From: Aquimarina pacifica
Lineage (GTDB): Bacteria; Bacteroidota; Bacteroidia; Flavobacteriales; Flavobacteriaceae
Assembly: GCF_000520955.1 (NCBI RefSeq)
Contig: NZ_JACC01000008.1
Coordinates: 62,001-126,000, forward strand
Direction: 5' to 3'
Length of the DNA: 64,000 nucleotides
The translations under genes and the position numbers were made by a program. Positions 26,902-34,643 of the stretch are shown piece after piece; position 1 is the first letter of the stretch, and every line of letters starts with the position of its first letter. Under the pieces are notes generated by a model. It saw only the letters and a list, made by a program, of their open reading frames with translations, was not told the origin of the DNA and searched no databases.

Positions 26902-27237
26902 ATGAAAGTAAAATTTATCATAAGCAGTATTATTATTATGTGTGCAGTTAATGTATCATTGGGCCAGGATCTTAAAAATGATTTTGCTTCGATAAAAGCT
27001 ATTGATAATCAAATTGAAGAAGAGGAATACAATACTGACCAAACTATTGTTATAGATCGATTAATAGTAAAGTCACCCATCAAAGAAAGTGATGAACGCT
27101 TCTACAGCAAAAAAGAATGGAGAAAAATAAAAAAACAGCTACACATCACAAATAGAGCAAAAACATTGGGAAAGAATGACACTATCTATATTACGATTCC
27201 TCAATACCCAACAAAATCAAGCTTGTCTGGATGGTAA
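26902..27237 (+). CDS. Small secreted protein of unknown function
   Basis: A 111-residue protein with a cleavable-looking signal (MKVKFIISSI... ending LGQDL). The mature part is charged and ends with YSKKEWRKIKKQL, then DTIYITIPQYP. The second small gene at 27,627 shares this ending (DEKEWEKTKKE, DTIYINIPSE), so the two are paralogues about 400 bases apart. I recognise no family. Probably periplasmic. Confidence 0.7.
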   Translation: MKVKFIISSIIIMCAVNVSLGQDLKNDFASIKAIDNQIEEEEYNTDQTIVIDRLIVKSPIKESDERFYSKKEWRKIKKQLHITNRAKTLGKNDTIYITIPQYPTKSSLSGW

Positions 27238-27626
27238 ATGATCATTAAGATAAATTCACAGAACCCCATACGACTTAAATCAATCTTTTTCTACAGAACA
27301 ACATCTGTTCTTTGTTATTTTCAGCATCTTTTTTCATTTTTCTAAAAATAAACTGTATTTTTACTTTATTCAAAAAAGTTAATTGAACTCTTCACACTCA
27401 ATACTAAAGAACACATTACTATATAGATAATATACGCTTTTGGATAAAACCTCATTACATAGTCTGTGGTTTTTCCGTAAGGCAAATAGCAATAATATTA
27501 CTATCTTTAGTATCACCTCACTGATAAATATTTATTTTGAACCTTAATTCTTTGAGAAATTAAGTTGAATTTTTACTAGCAATCACAATGTCATGTTTAG
27601 TATTTATTAACGACCAAAATAAAAAA
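27238..27626. other. Intergenic stretch between two small paralogous genes
   Basis: About 390 AT-rich bases. A weak hairpin AGAACA/TGTTCT (27,295-27,311) followed by TTGTTATTTT may end the first gene. No further gene or RNA recognised. Confidence 0.45.
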
Positions 27627-27890
27627 ATGAAAAATCTACTTATTATTGCTTTATTAAGCTTTGCATTTTTATGTACTGCACAAGAACGATTTACAAATGC
27701 ATCTGATCCTAGTTCTGAGGAGAAATCGGCAATCATTCAAACAGAAAATAATGCTCCATTTGATGAAAAGGAGTGGGAAAAAACAAAAAAAGAAATTCTA
27801 AGAAATAAAAAGAAATTTTCTGAAGACTCTGACGCTGTACTTGTATCTCGAGTGATCGACACTATTTACATTAATATCCCCAGCGAATAA
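27627..27890 (+). CDS. Small secreted protein, paralogue of 26902-27237
   Basis: About 87 residues from the ATG at 27,627, which starts a signal peptide MKNLLIIALL... ending CTAQE; an in-frame ATG at 27,588 would put 13 polar residues before the signal and is rejected. The mature part of about 68 residues is highly charged and shares the K-E-W-x-K-x-K-K-x-(I/L) and DTIYI-x-IP elements with its upstream neighbour. No known family. Confidence 0.65.
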   Translation: MKNLLIIALLSFAFLCTAQERFTNASDPSSEEKSAIIQTENNAPFDEKEWEKTKKEILRNKKKFSEDSDAVLVSRVIDTIYINIPSE

Positions 27891-27903
27891 TAGACATAGT
27901 TAT

Positions 27904-27960
27904 TAATCTTTTTGCAATTTATATTTTAAAACCATTAAAATATAAATTGCAAAAAGATTA
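27904..27960. terminator. Perfect 26-bp inverted repeat between convergent genes
   Basis: 27,904-27,929 and 27,935-27,960 are perfect reverse complements of 26 bases around a 5-base AACCA loop. It sits between the plus-strand small gene (stop 27,890) and the minus-strand DoxX gene (stop 27,983). It probably terminates both, though the stem is unusually long and AT-rich and the T-runs lie inside the stem. Confidence 0.75.
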
Positions 27961-27982
27961 GAAAAGAGAGCGCATATAATGG

Positions 27983-28405
27983 CTACTGTTCCATTTTCAG
28001 ATAGTAATCTACTGAATGCTTTCCTGATCCATAAAAAAGGAAAAAAATACATAAAACAAGGATAACACTTGCAATTACCAAATTTGCAACGTTCATTTCT
28101 CCTATAAAATTAATAAGAACAGCTCCTATTAATAACGGTAATTGTGCAATCACGGACCATCGAGTAAGCAACCCAAAGGCTATCAACACACCTCCTATCA
28201 AGTGAGCAGGAGCAACATAATGAAGTACGATCATAGAACCGGCAAGATTCTGTACAGGAGTAATTAGATCCACCAAAATCTGACTATTGCTAATAAAATT
28301 TATTCCTTTTAAAAACAAAAATACTCCCAAAGCTACTCGCAGTAAATCTAATGGGTAATACGTATGCGCATTCGCCCATTTATTCAATGATTTTATTGTC
28401 GGCAT
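27983..28405 (-). CDS. DoxX-family membrane protein
   Basis: A 140-residue protein with four hydrophobic segments; RVALGVFLFLKGINF near residue 24 is the DoxX/DoxD-type opening and HLIGGVLIAFGLLTRW the central core. DoxX proteins are integral membrane proteins of mixed, mostly undefined roles (quinone-linked oxidoreductases in some cases). It is a single gene, ending at the 26-bp inverted repeat. Confidence 0.85.
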   Translation of the reverse strand: MPTIKSLNKWANAHTYYPLDLLRVALGVFLFLKGINFISNSQILVDLITPVQNLAGSMIVLHYVAPAHLIGGVLIAFGLLTRWSVIAQLPLLIGAVLINFIGEMNVANLVIASVILVLCIFFLFYGSGKHSVDYYLKMEQ

Positions 28406-28499
28406 AATAAAAAAGTATTGATTAAATCACTATAAGATACTGATTTTTAGAAAAATAAAAAAAGAAACCCTTCAATATTAACAACAAAATATAACTTCT

Positions 28500-29684
28500 C
28501 TACTTCCTTATATATAAAAGTTTACGATATCTACGCATCACGGTTTTTCTTGCAGAGATCACATAATCCGGTAGAATACGATCAATTCTTTTGTTTATAG
28601 ACACGAATAACCTCTGTAAACGAAGCTTTAATTCTTCTTCATATTTATAATAATTCAAAACCAACGTACATATACCAAATACAAATAATAATGCTCCTAT
28701 AAATGATTGTATTGGAGTTAAAGCATGGTAAAATATAGCGGTCAACCCTAATCCAAACCAGCTACCGTAGAGCACAAAAAAATGAATAATGTAGACGGAC
28801 AAGGTTTTGCTTCCTATTTTCGAAATCGTTTTGTTAACAATATATTTTCTAATCAAAATAAAAACAGAAAAGACAATAAATACATCTCCCAACCTCATAA
28901 ACAAGTAATTATTACTACCCACTGATCTAAAAACCTGTAATCTAGTTACTTGGTGCATAAATTCAAAAAATGGGGACGAATAAAAAATCAACACTAATCC
29001 AAATACCAAAAGTAGTAAAACACCTATTGAATAGACTCTTTTATCCGCCTCATATTTGGTAAAGGCTATTGCCAAAAACCCTCCGAAACAAGCATATCCA
29101 AACCAAGGAAATATTGTAAATATAGATCCGTTTGCTTTGGTAAAATAATTTGAAATTGGTTGTATTAAAAATTCTAAGGGTTGATTATCATAGATAGGTT
29201 CGAGAAAAAAAACCACAATACCTATTACCAACAAAGTGTACTGAAACCAATTCACTCCTAACCGATAATACATGAGATAGATTCCTATAAGTAAAAGTAG
29301 CGACAATCCTATACACTGCAGTACATCTATATAAAAAAAAGAAGGATTTAAGGTTCCATTAAAAATAGAGAACATACTTAGTCGCAATAAATACCCCCAC
29401 AATATAACTTTAAGGGCACGTCTTATCCCAATGCTCACTCTTGGATTCTTAAACCCAACATCCTGCTGTTTTACTAATAAAAAAATAAAAATAAATCCGG
29501 TTATTGTAAAAAAAACAGGAGCTGTAACTCCTCTACAGTATTCCCAAAGGGTATAGATAATATGATCACTACCATGATATTCTTTTGCCAATAATGCATG
29601 TACAAAATGACCTTGTAACATCATTAAAATGGCGAATGCTCGCAGCGCATCCAAAAAATGCAAACGATTTTTTGTCTTGACCAT
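28500..29684 (-). CDS. Polytopic membrane acyltransferase-like protein (DUF1624/HGSNAT-type)
   Basis: A 394-residue protein with about ten membrane segments. The opening RLHFLDALRAFAILMMLQGHF, with an arginine and a histidine in the first segment, is typical of heparan-alpha-glucosaminide N-acetyltransferase-like (DUF1624) and related acyltransferase-3 proteins, which move acyl groups across the membrane to sugars. APVFFTITGF follows, as in DUF1624. The donor and acceptor cannot be read from the sequence. It stands alone; an 18-base palindrome lies 30 bases upstream of the start. Confidence 0.82.
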   Translation of the reverse strand: MVKTKNRLHFLDALRAFAILMMLQGHFVHALLAKEYHGSDHIIYTLWEYCRGVTAPVFFTITGFIFIFLLVKQQDVGFKNPRVSIGIRRALKVILWGYLLRLSMFSIFNGTLNPSFFYIDVLQCIGLSLLLLIGIYLMYYRLGVNWFQYTLLVIGIVVFFLEPIYDNQPLEFLIQPISNYFTKANGSIFTIFPWFGYACFGGFLAIAFTKYEADKRVYSIGVLLLLVFGLVLIFYSSPFFEFMHQVTRLQVFRSVGSNNYLFMRLGDVFIVFSVFILIRKYIVNKTISKIGSKTLSVYIIHFFVLYGSWFGLGLTAIFYHALTPIQSFIGALLFVFGICTLVLNYYKYEEELKLRLQRLFVSINKRIDRILPDYVISARKTVMRRYRKLLYIRK

Positions 29685-29713
29685 TGGTAAGGCCTTTAGT
29701 TAGTTAGTTATTC

Positions 29714-29731
29714 CCAAAAACGAGTTTTTGG
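29714..29731 (-). promoter_or_regulatory. Palindrome upstream of the acyltransferase-like gene, candidate operator
   Basis: CCAAAAAC-GA-GTTTTTGG, an 18-base palindrome with 8-base arms, centred about 38 bases upstream of the start at 29,684. Location and symmetry fit a dimeric regulator, but a chance hairpin cannot be excluded. A short TTAG tandem repeat (about 29,697-29,710) lies next to it. Confidence 0.35.
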
Positions 29732-29965
29732 AGGATTGTATTGTGCCAAAAATAAATTAGTTAATTTACAAAATGTCATTACTTGATATTCATATACACG
29801 ATATACAGGCTTCAAACTTATGAAAAGTTAAGCTGCATGCAGTAAAAATTTATAAAAAAAGTACTACTCATTTTGATTGTATCAAACATCTAAGAAGAAA
29901 AAGGGTAGGTCTCGAATAACAACATCTACTTTTAGTACCTTTATAAAAACCAAAAAATCAATCTC

Positions 29966-30307
29966 ATGAAAACAGACAATTACACCAAGTTTATTACAAC
30001 AATTATTGCTATTTGCCTTGTAATACAAGTCATTAAAGACTTTAATCCTATTGCTAAGACCTATGCAAACAATTCTTCGAAAGCAAGTTATGGAATAATC
30101 CCCATTAATGCTGACGGATCTATTAATGTAAGGATCAATAACACTGATGAGATTAATGTAAACATAAAGAACATAGACACCTATGATAAGCTCAAGATAG
30201 ATCTTGCTACGATTAGCACAAGTGATGAATTACCTGTAAATATTGATGAAATTGGAGGAAGCTCTGTATCAAGCGGTGGACCAATAAAAGTAAAAATCCA
30301 AAACTAA
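29966..30307 (+). CDS. Small membrane-anchored or secreted protein of unknown function
   Basis: A 113-residue protein with one hydrophobic segment near the N-terminus (about residues 9-24, FITTIIAICLVIQVI) that would act as a signal anchor, then a polar region rich in N, D and I with repeated I-N-V-x-I units (INVRINN, INVNIKN, PVNIDEI, IKVKIQN). The repeat suggests a short beta-solenoid or amyloid-like strand series. No family recognised. Confidence 0.65.
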   Translation: MKTDNYTKFITTIIAICLVIQVIKDFNPIAKTYANNSSKASYGIIPINADGSINVRINNTDEINVNIKNIDTYDKLKIDLATISTSDELPVNIDEIGGSSVSSGGPIKVKIQN

Positions 30308-30424
30308 AGCTGCTTTCTACAAAAAACTTTAGTCTTTATTGTATTTCAAACTTTTATAGTAAACCCCAATAAATCAGTAAGCCATACACTTATAAAACAA
30401 TTAGTTACATCCAAAACAAAGAAA

Positions 30425-30483
30425 CTCATTTAGATTTTTGTTTTGTTCGCAATTTTTTGCTTAAAAACAAAAATTTAAATGAG
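30425..30483 (+). terminator. Long imperfect hairpin after the small membrane-anchored gene
   Basis: A 20-bp stem (30,425-30,444 with 30,464-30,483) with one G-U pair around a 19-base loop that is itself AT-rich. It lies 118 bases past the gene at 29,966-30,307. The rest of the 30,308-30,672 stretch is AT-rich and shows no gene. Confidence 0.5.
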
Positions 30484-30672
30484 CTCAAAATAGAAATATG
30501 CATGAACCTACACACCTCACATGTTTATTGAGTAGATATCATAGAATTTCAAAAAAAATATTATTAGCGAAATTCCTTGGCATCCCTTTTATCTTACTCA
30601 TAAAATCTATTATATTTACCCCAATATCTAAGGTATATTTTTAAATAACAATCCCAAGAAAAACGATCTATT

Positions 30673-31287
30673 ATGCATGTAGCTATAGCTGGAAATATCG
30701 GAGCAGGAAAAACAACATTGACCCGATTACTTGCTAAACATTATAAATGGGAACCTCATTTTGAAGACGTTTTAGAAAATCCATATTTAGAAGATTTTTA
30801 TAACAAAATGGAACGATGGTCTTTTAACCTTCAAATTTATTTCCTAAACAGTCGTTTTAGACAAATAGTGGATATTCGTGAGAGCGGCAAAGACATTATT
30901 CAGGATCGAACAATCTATGAAGATGCTTATATTTTTGCTCCAAACTTACATGCAATGGGACTCATGACTAACCGAGATTATGAGAATTACAGATCCCTTT
31001 TTGATCTTATGGAAGGGGTTGTAGAAGGTCCTGATTTATTAATTTATTTACGTAGTAGCATCCCTAACTTAGTAAATCAAATTCATAAACGTGGTCGTGA
31101 ATATGAAAATACGATTAGCATAGATTATCTTAGTAGACTTAATGAACGTTATGAAGCTTGGGCACACGATTATGACAAAGGCAACTTACTTATTGTTGAT
31201 GTCGACCAACTTAATTTTGTTGACAACCCTGAAGATTTAGGAAATATTATCAATCGTATCGATGCAGAATTAAACGGATTATTCTAA
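30673..31287 (+). CDS. Deoxynucleoside kinase
   Basis: A 204-residue kinase with P-loop AGNIGAGKTT at residues 6-15, the substrate-binding region ERWSFNLQIYFLNSRF, the DRTIYED motif and RGREYE lid arginines, all typical of the dNK/dGK family. It phosphorylates deoxynucleosides for salvage in the cytosol; the base preference cannot be read. The DUF2461 gene begins two bases after its stop, so they are likely co-transcribed. Confidence 0.93.
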   Translation: MHVAIAGNIGAGKTTLTRLLAKHYKWEPHFEDVLENPYLEDFYNKMERWSFNLQIYFLNSRFRQIVDIRESGKDIIQDRTIYEDAYIFAPNLHAMGLMTNRDYENYRSLFDLMEGVVEGPDLLIYLRSSIPNLVNQIHKRGREYENTISIDYLSRLNERYEAWAHDYDKGNLLIVDVDQLNFVDNPEDLGNIINRIDAELNGLF

Positions 31288-31289
31288 GA

Positions 31290-31958
31290 ATGACCAATGC
31301 CATGGATTTTAATGCGCTATTTGAGTTTCTTGAAGACTTACAAAACAACAATCACAAAGAGTGGATGGATATCCACAGAAAACGTTATCAAAACCTTAGA
31401 AGCTCATTTGTGAATTGGCTCGATACCCTAGATGAAAAATTAGCGACTATCGATGTGAACTATTACCCAACTCCTGGGAAAAAAGGAATTAATCGCATAA
31501 ATAATAATTTACTTTTTCACCCAAATAAACCCGTTTACAAAGATCACTTTGGAGCAGGTTTAGATCAACGTACAAAACAAGGAGATTTTTATATTGAGAT
31601 TGGACTATCTCAATGCCTCTTGGCAGGCGGATACTGGAGACCTGACAATAAAATATTGACTAGTATAAGAGAAGCTATTGATTACAATGGAGAAGAACTT
31701 GAAAAAATCTTGGATAAAAAAAGTTTTAAAGACACCTTTGGAGGGATATTATTAGATCCCAACAAACTAAAAACTACTCCCAAAGGATATTCATCTGATC
31801 ATAGATATATAGACCTATTGCGTTATCGAACATTTGCAGTTGTTCACCCTTTGACAAAAAATGATGTTCTAGAAGAGAATTTTATGGATCGAGTAATAGA
31901 TGTATATAAAGAAATGCTTCCGTTTCGAAGATATTTTAATGAAGCCGTTACCGTATAA
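31290..31958 (+). CDS. DUF2461 family protein
   Basis: A 222-residue cytosolic protein. FEFLEDLQNNNHKEWMD near the start, the central RINNNLLFHPNKPVYKDHFGAG and GGYWRPD are typical of the DUF2461 (TIGR02453) family, which has no proven activity. An ATG four codons in is an alternative start. It follows the deoxynucleoside kinase closely, and converges with waaA after 17 bases. Confidence 0.9.
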   Translation: MTNAMDFNALFEFLEDLQNNNHKEWMDIHRKRYQNLRSSFVNWLDTLDEKLATIDVNYYPTPGKKGINRINNNLLFHPNKPVYKDHFGAGLDQRTKQGDFYIEIGLSQCLLAGGYWRPDNKILTSIREAIDYNGEELEKILDKKSFKDTFGGILLDPNKLKTTPKGYSSDHRYIDLLRYRTFAVVHPLTKNDVLEENFMDRVIDVYKEMLPFRRYFNEAVTV

Positions 31959-31975
31959 TTCAGGTTACTTATCAT

Positions 31976-33253
31976 TTAGTTTTTAATTTTATTTTCGAGG
32001 TATTCTATAATCCTATTGGTAGCTCCTGTATTACTATCAATAAAGTGCCCCGCAATCATTCCTGTTTTTTCTCTAAATTTTTCATTATCAATTAATTTAC
32101 CCATAATACGATTAAACTCATCTTGGTTAGACACAGAAAATAAGCCCGCAAGCTTCTGAAGCTGAATAGCTTCTCTAAACTTTTCGTAGTTCTTTCCGAT
32201 AACAATAGGAATTCCAAAAGTGGCTGGCTCTAAAATATTATGCAATCCACCTGTCCCCATGGCTCCGCCAACATATGCTATATCCGCATAACTATATACT
32301 CTGGACAAATACCCAATAGTATTCATTATAAAAACATCTTGATTTTTGAGAACTACATTCTCTTTATTCGAAAATAAAACTGTTTCCTTTTTTAGTTTTT
32401 TACATAATGAGGTTGTAGCATTTTCCTTTATCTCATGTGGTGCAATAATAAAACAAAGATTACTCTTCGATTGATTTATGTATTCTACAAAAACCTCTTC
32501 ATCCTCTGGCCATGAGCTCCCTATCACGATACAAAGTCGGTTATTAATAAATTCTGAAATAAAATCTACCTGATTATTCATTTCTATTTGGTGCGATACT
32601 CTATCAAAACGGGTATCTCCACTCAAAGTTACATTGGTAAAACCATGTTTTTCAAGTAATCTTTTAGAAACAGCATCTTGCACAAAGAAGTGTTGTACGA
32701 CTTGCAATACTTTTTTCATAAAACCGCCATACCATTTAAAAAACACCTGACCTTCTCTAAAAGCTGCCGATATAAACAAGACCGGAATGTTTTGTGCATG
32801 TAATCCTAATAAATAATTGGGCCAAAACTCATACTTTACAAAAACCGCTAATTCTGGATGTGCGAGGTCTAAAAAACGTCTCACATTCGCTCTTGTATCT
32901 ATTGGCAGATATACAATAACATCTGCTAAGGTGCTATTTTTCTTTGCCTCATATCCCGAAGGGGAAAAAAAAGTAACCAACAATTTATGAGAAGGATATT
33001 TCTTTTTTAAAACTTCCATGACGGGTACTCCCTGCTCGTACTCTCCTAATGATGCACAGTGAAACCATAGAACTCTATCCTTATCTAGTATTTCTCTCTC
33101 TAATACAGTAAAAACCTTTTTTCTTCCATTCACAAACAATTTCAGTTTCGAGCTTAGCCCTCCTAGTAAAGGTAAGATTGTATTGAAGAGCGTTATAAAA
33201 ATATTGTATATACTACCCACTAATCTTGATTTTAATGAATTGCTAAAATACAT
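31976..33253 (-). CDS. waaA: 3-deoxy-D-manno-octulosonic acid (Kdo) transferase
   Basis: A 425-residue glycosyltransferase with an N-terminal membrane anchor (about residues 10-30), then WFHCASLGEYEQG with the catalytic glutamate, LVTFFSPSGYE and, in the C-terminal half, IGSSWPEDEE and GGLHNILEPATFGIPIV. It adds Kdo to lipid IVA at the inner membrane during lipopolysaccharide synthesis. It is divergent from the DegT-type aminotransferase gene, with only 71 bases between the starts. Confidence 0.96.
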   Translation of the reverse strand: MYFSNSLKSRLVGSIYNIFITLFNTILPLLGGLSSKLKLFVNGRKKVFTVLEREILDKDRVLWFHCASLGEYEQGVPVMEVLKKKYPSHKLLVTFFSPSGYEAKKNSTLADVIVYLPIDTRANVRRFLDLAHPELAVFVKYEFWPNYLLGLHAQNIPVLFISAAFREGQVFFKWYGGFMKKVLQVVQHFFVQDAVSKRLLEKHGFTNVTLSGDTRFDRVSHQIEMNNQVDFISEFINNRLCIVIGSSWPEDEEVFVEYINQSKSNLCFIIAPHEIKENATTSLCKKLKKETVLFSNKENVVLKNQDVFIMNTIGYLSRVYSYADIAYVGGAMGTGGLHNILEPATFGIPIVIGKNYEKFREAIQLQKLAGLFSVSNQDEFNRIMGKLIDNEKFREKTGMIAGHFIDSNTGATNRIIEYLENKIKN

Positions 33254-33324
33254 TTCTTTTATCTAAAATTACATTGACAATAGCATCATTATTTTGTACT
33301 TTCGTCGGGTTATAAAACACGACC

Positions 33325-34494
33325 ATGAAGAAAATACAAATGGTTGACCTCAAGGGTCAATACGAGCATATTAAAGAACGTGTAGACTCCTCTATACTTG
33401 ATGTCATAGAAAACACCGCTTTTATTAACGGACCTGAAGTTCGCAGTTTTCAGGAAGAATTAGAAGCATATCTTTCTGTAAAACATGTGATCCCTTGTGG
33501 TAATGGTACCGATGCGCTACAGATTGCAATGATGGGTTTAGGATTACAACCTGGAGATGAAGTAATCACTGCAGACTTTACTTTTGCAGCAACGGTAGAA
33601 GTGATTGCTTTACTTAAGTTGACTCCTGTATTGGTTGATGTAGAACCAGATACTTTTAATATAGATCCAGTTGCTATAAAAAAAGCGATTACTTCAAAAA
33701 CAAAAGCTATCGTACCAGTTCATTTATTTGGTCAACCGGCTAATATGGATGCAATTATGCAAATTGCTGAGGAACACAACCTATTTATTATTGAAGACAA
33801 TGCTCAGGGAATTGGTAGCACCTATACTTTTGCCGATGGCTCGTCTGCAAAAACAGGAGCCATAGGACATGTTGGCTCTACTTCATTTTTTCCTTCGAAA
33901 AACCTAGGGTGTTACGGAGATGGAGGCGCTATTTTTACAAATGATGATGACTTAGCACATACAATTCGAGGGGTTGTTAATCACGGAATGTATAAAAGAT
34001 ATCATCATGATGTAGTTGGTGTAAACTCACGCTTGGACTCAATACAAGCAGCTGTATTAAGAGCAAAATTACCAAATCTTGATAATTATAATAATGCAAG
34101 AAGAACTGCAGCAAAAAAATATACCGAGGCTTTTGCAGGAATTAAAAACATTATCACCCCAAGTATTAAAGGAAAAGGGTGTGATAAGGATATAAATACT
34201 AGTTGTAATGCTTGTGATTGTCACGTTTTTCATCAATACACACTTCGTGTATTAAACACTGATCGAGACGCCTTGGTAAAACACCTTAATGATACTGGGA
34301 TTCCTTGTGGAATCTATTATCCAATTCCATTACATAGTCAAAAAGCATATCAGGATTCTCGCTATAACGAGGCGGATTTTCCGGTAACAAATCAACTAGT
34401 AAAAGAGGTAATTTCACTACCTATGCACACAGAATTAGATGACGAACAAATCGCATTTATTACAACAACTATTATTGATTTTGTTACAAAATAA
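33325..34494 (+). CDS. DegT/DnrJ/EryC1/StrS-family sugar aminotransferase
   Basis: A 389-residue PLP enzyme. The cofactor lysine is in FFPSKNLGCYGDGGA, with GNGTDAL near residue 59 and EDNAQGIG near residue 155. These enzymes transaminate keto-sugar nucleotides for surface polysaccharides. An unusual cysteine group is inserted at about residues 286-299 (C-x7-C-x2-C-x-C, DNA 34,180-34,221), before CHVFHQYT; it might bind a metal. Divergent to waaA, which fits a role in surface glycans. Confidence 0.92.
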   Translation: MKKIQMVDLKGQYEHIKERVDSSILDVIENTAFINGPEVRSFQEELEAYLSVKHVIPCGNGTDALQIAMMGLGLQPGDEVITADFTFAATVEVIALLKLTPVLVDVEPDTFNIDPVAIKKAITSKTKAIVPVHLFGQPANMDAIMQIAEEHNLFIIEDNAQGIGSTYTFADGSSAKTGAIGHVGSTSFFPSKNLGCYGDGGAIFTNDDDLAHTIRGVVNHGMYKRYHHDVVGVNSRLDSIQAAVLRAKLPNLDNYNNARRTAAKKYTEAFAGIKNIITPSIKGKGCDKDINTSCNACDCHVFHQYTLRVLNTDRDALVKHLNDTGIPCGIYYPIPLHSQKAYQDSRYNEADFPVTNQLVKEVISLPMHTELDDEQIAFITTTIIDFVTK

Positions 34495-34643
34495 AGCATA
34501 CGAACACATAGAACCTTTATATAGAAACATGACTTTCATTTGATTGAAATTTGTGCTTTTGAGAGACTAATTATTATTTAATTTTTTAATATCTGTAAAT
34601 ATTATATGTCGGTTATTTATTTGACCTGACTTTTTATAATTAA

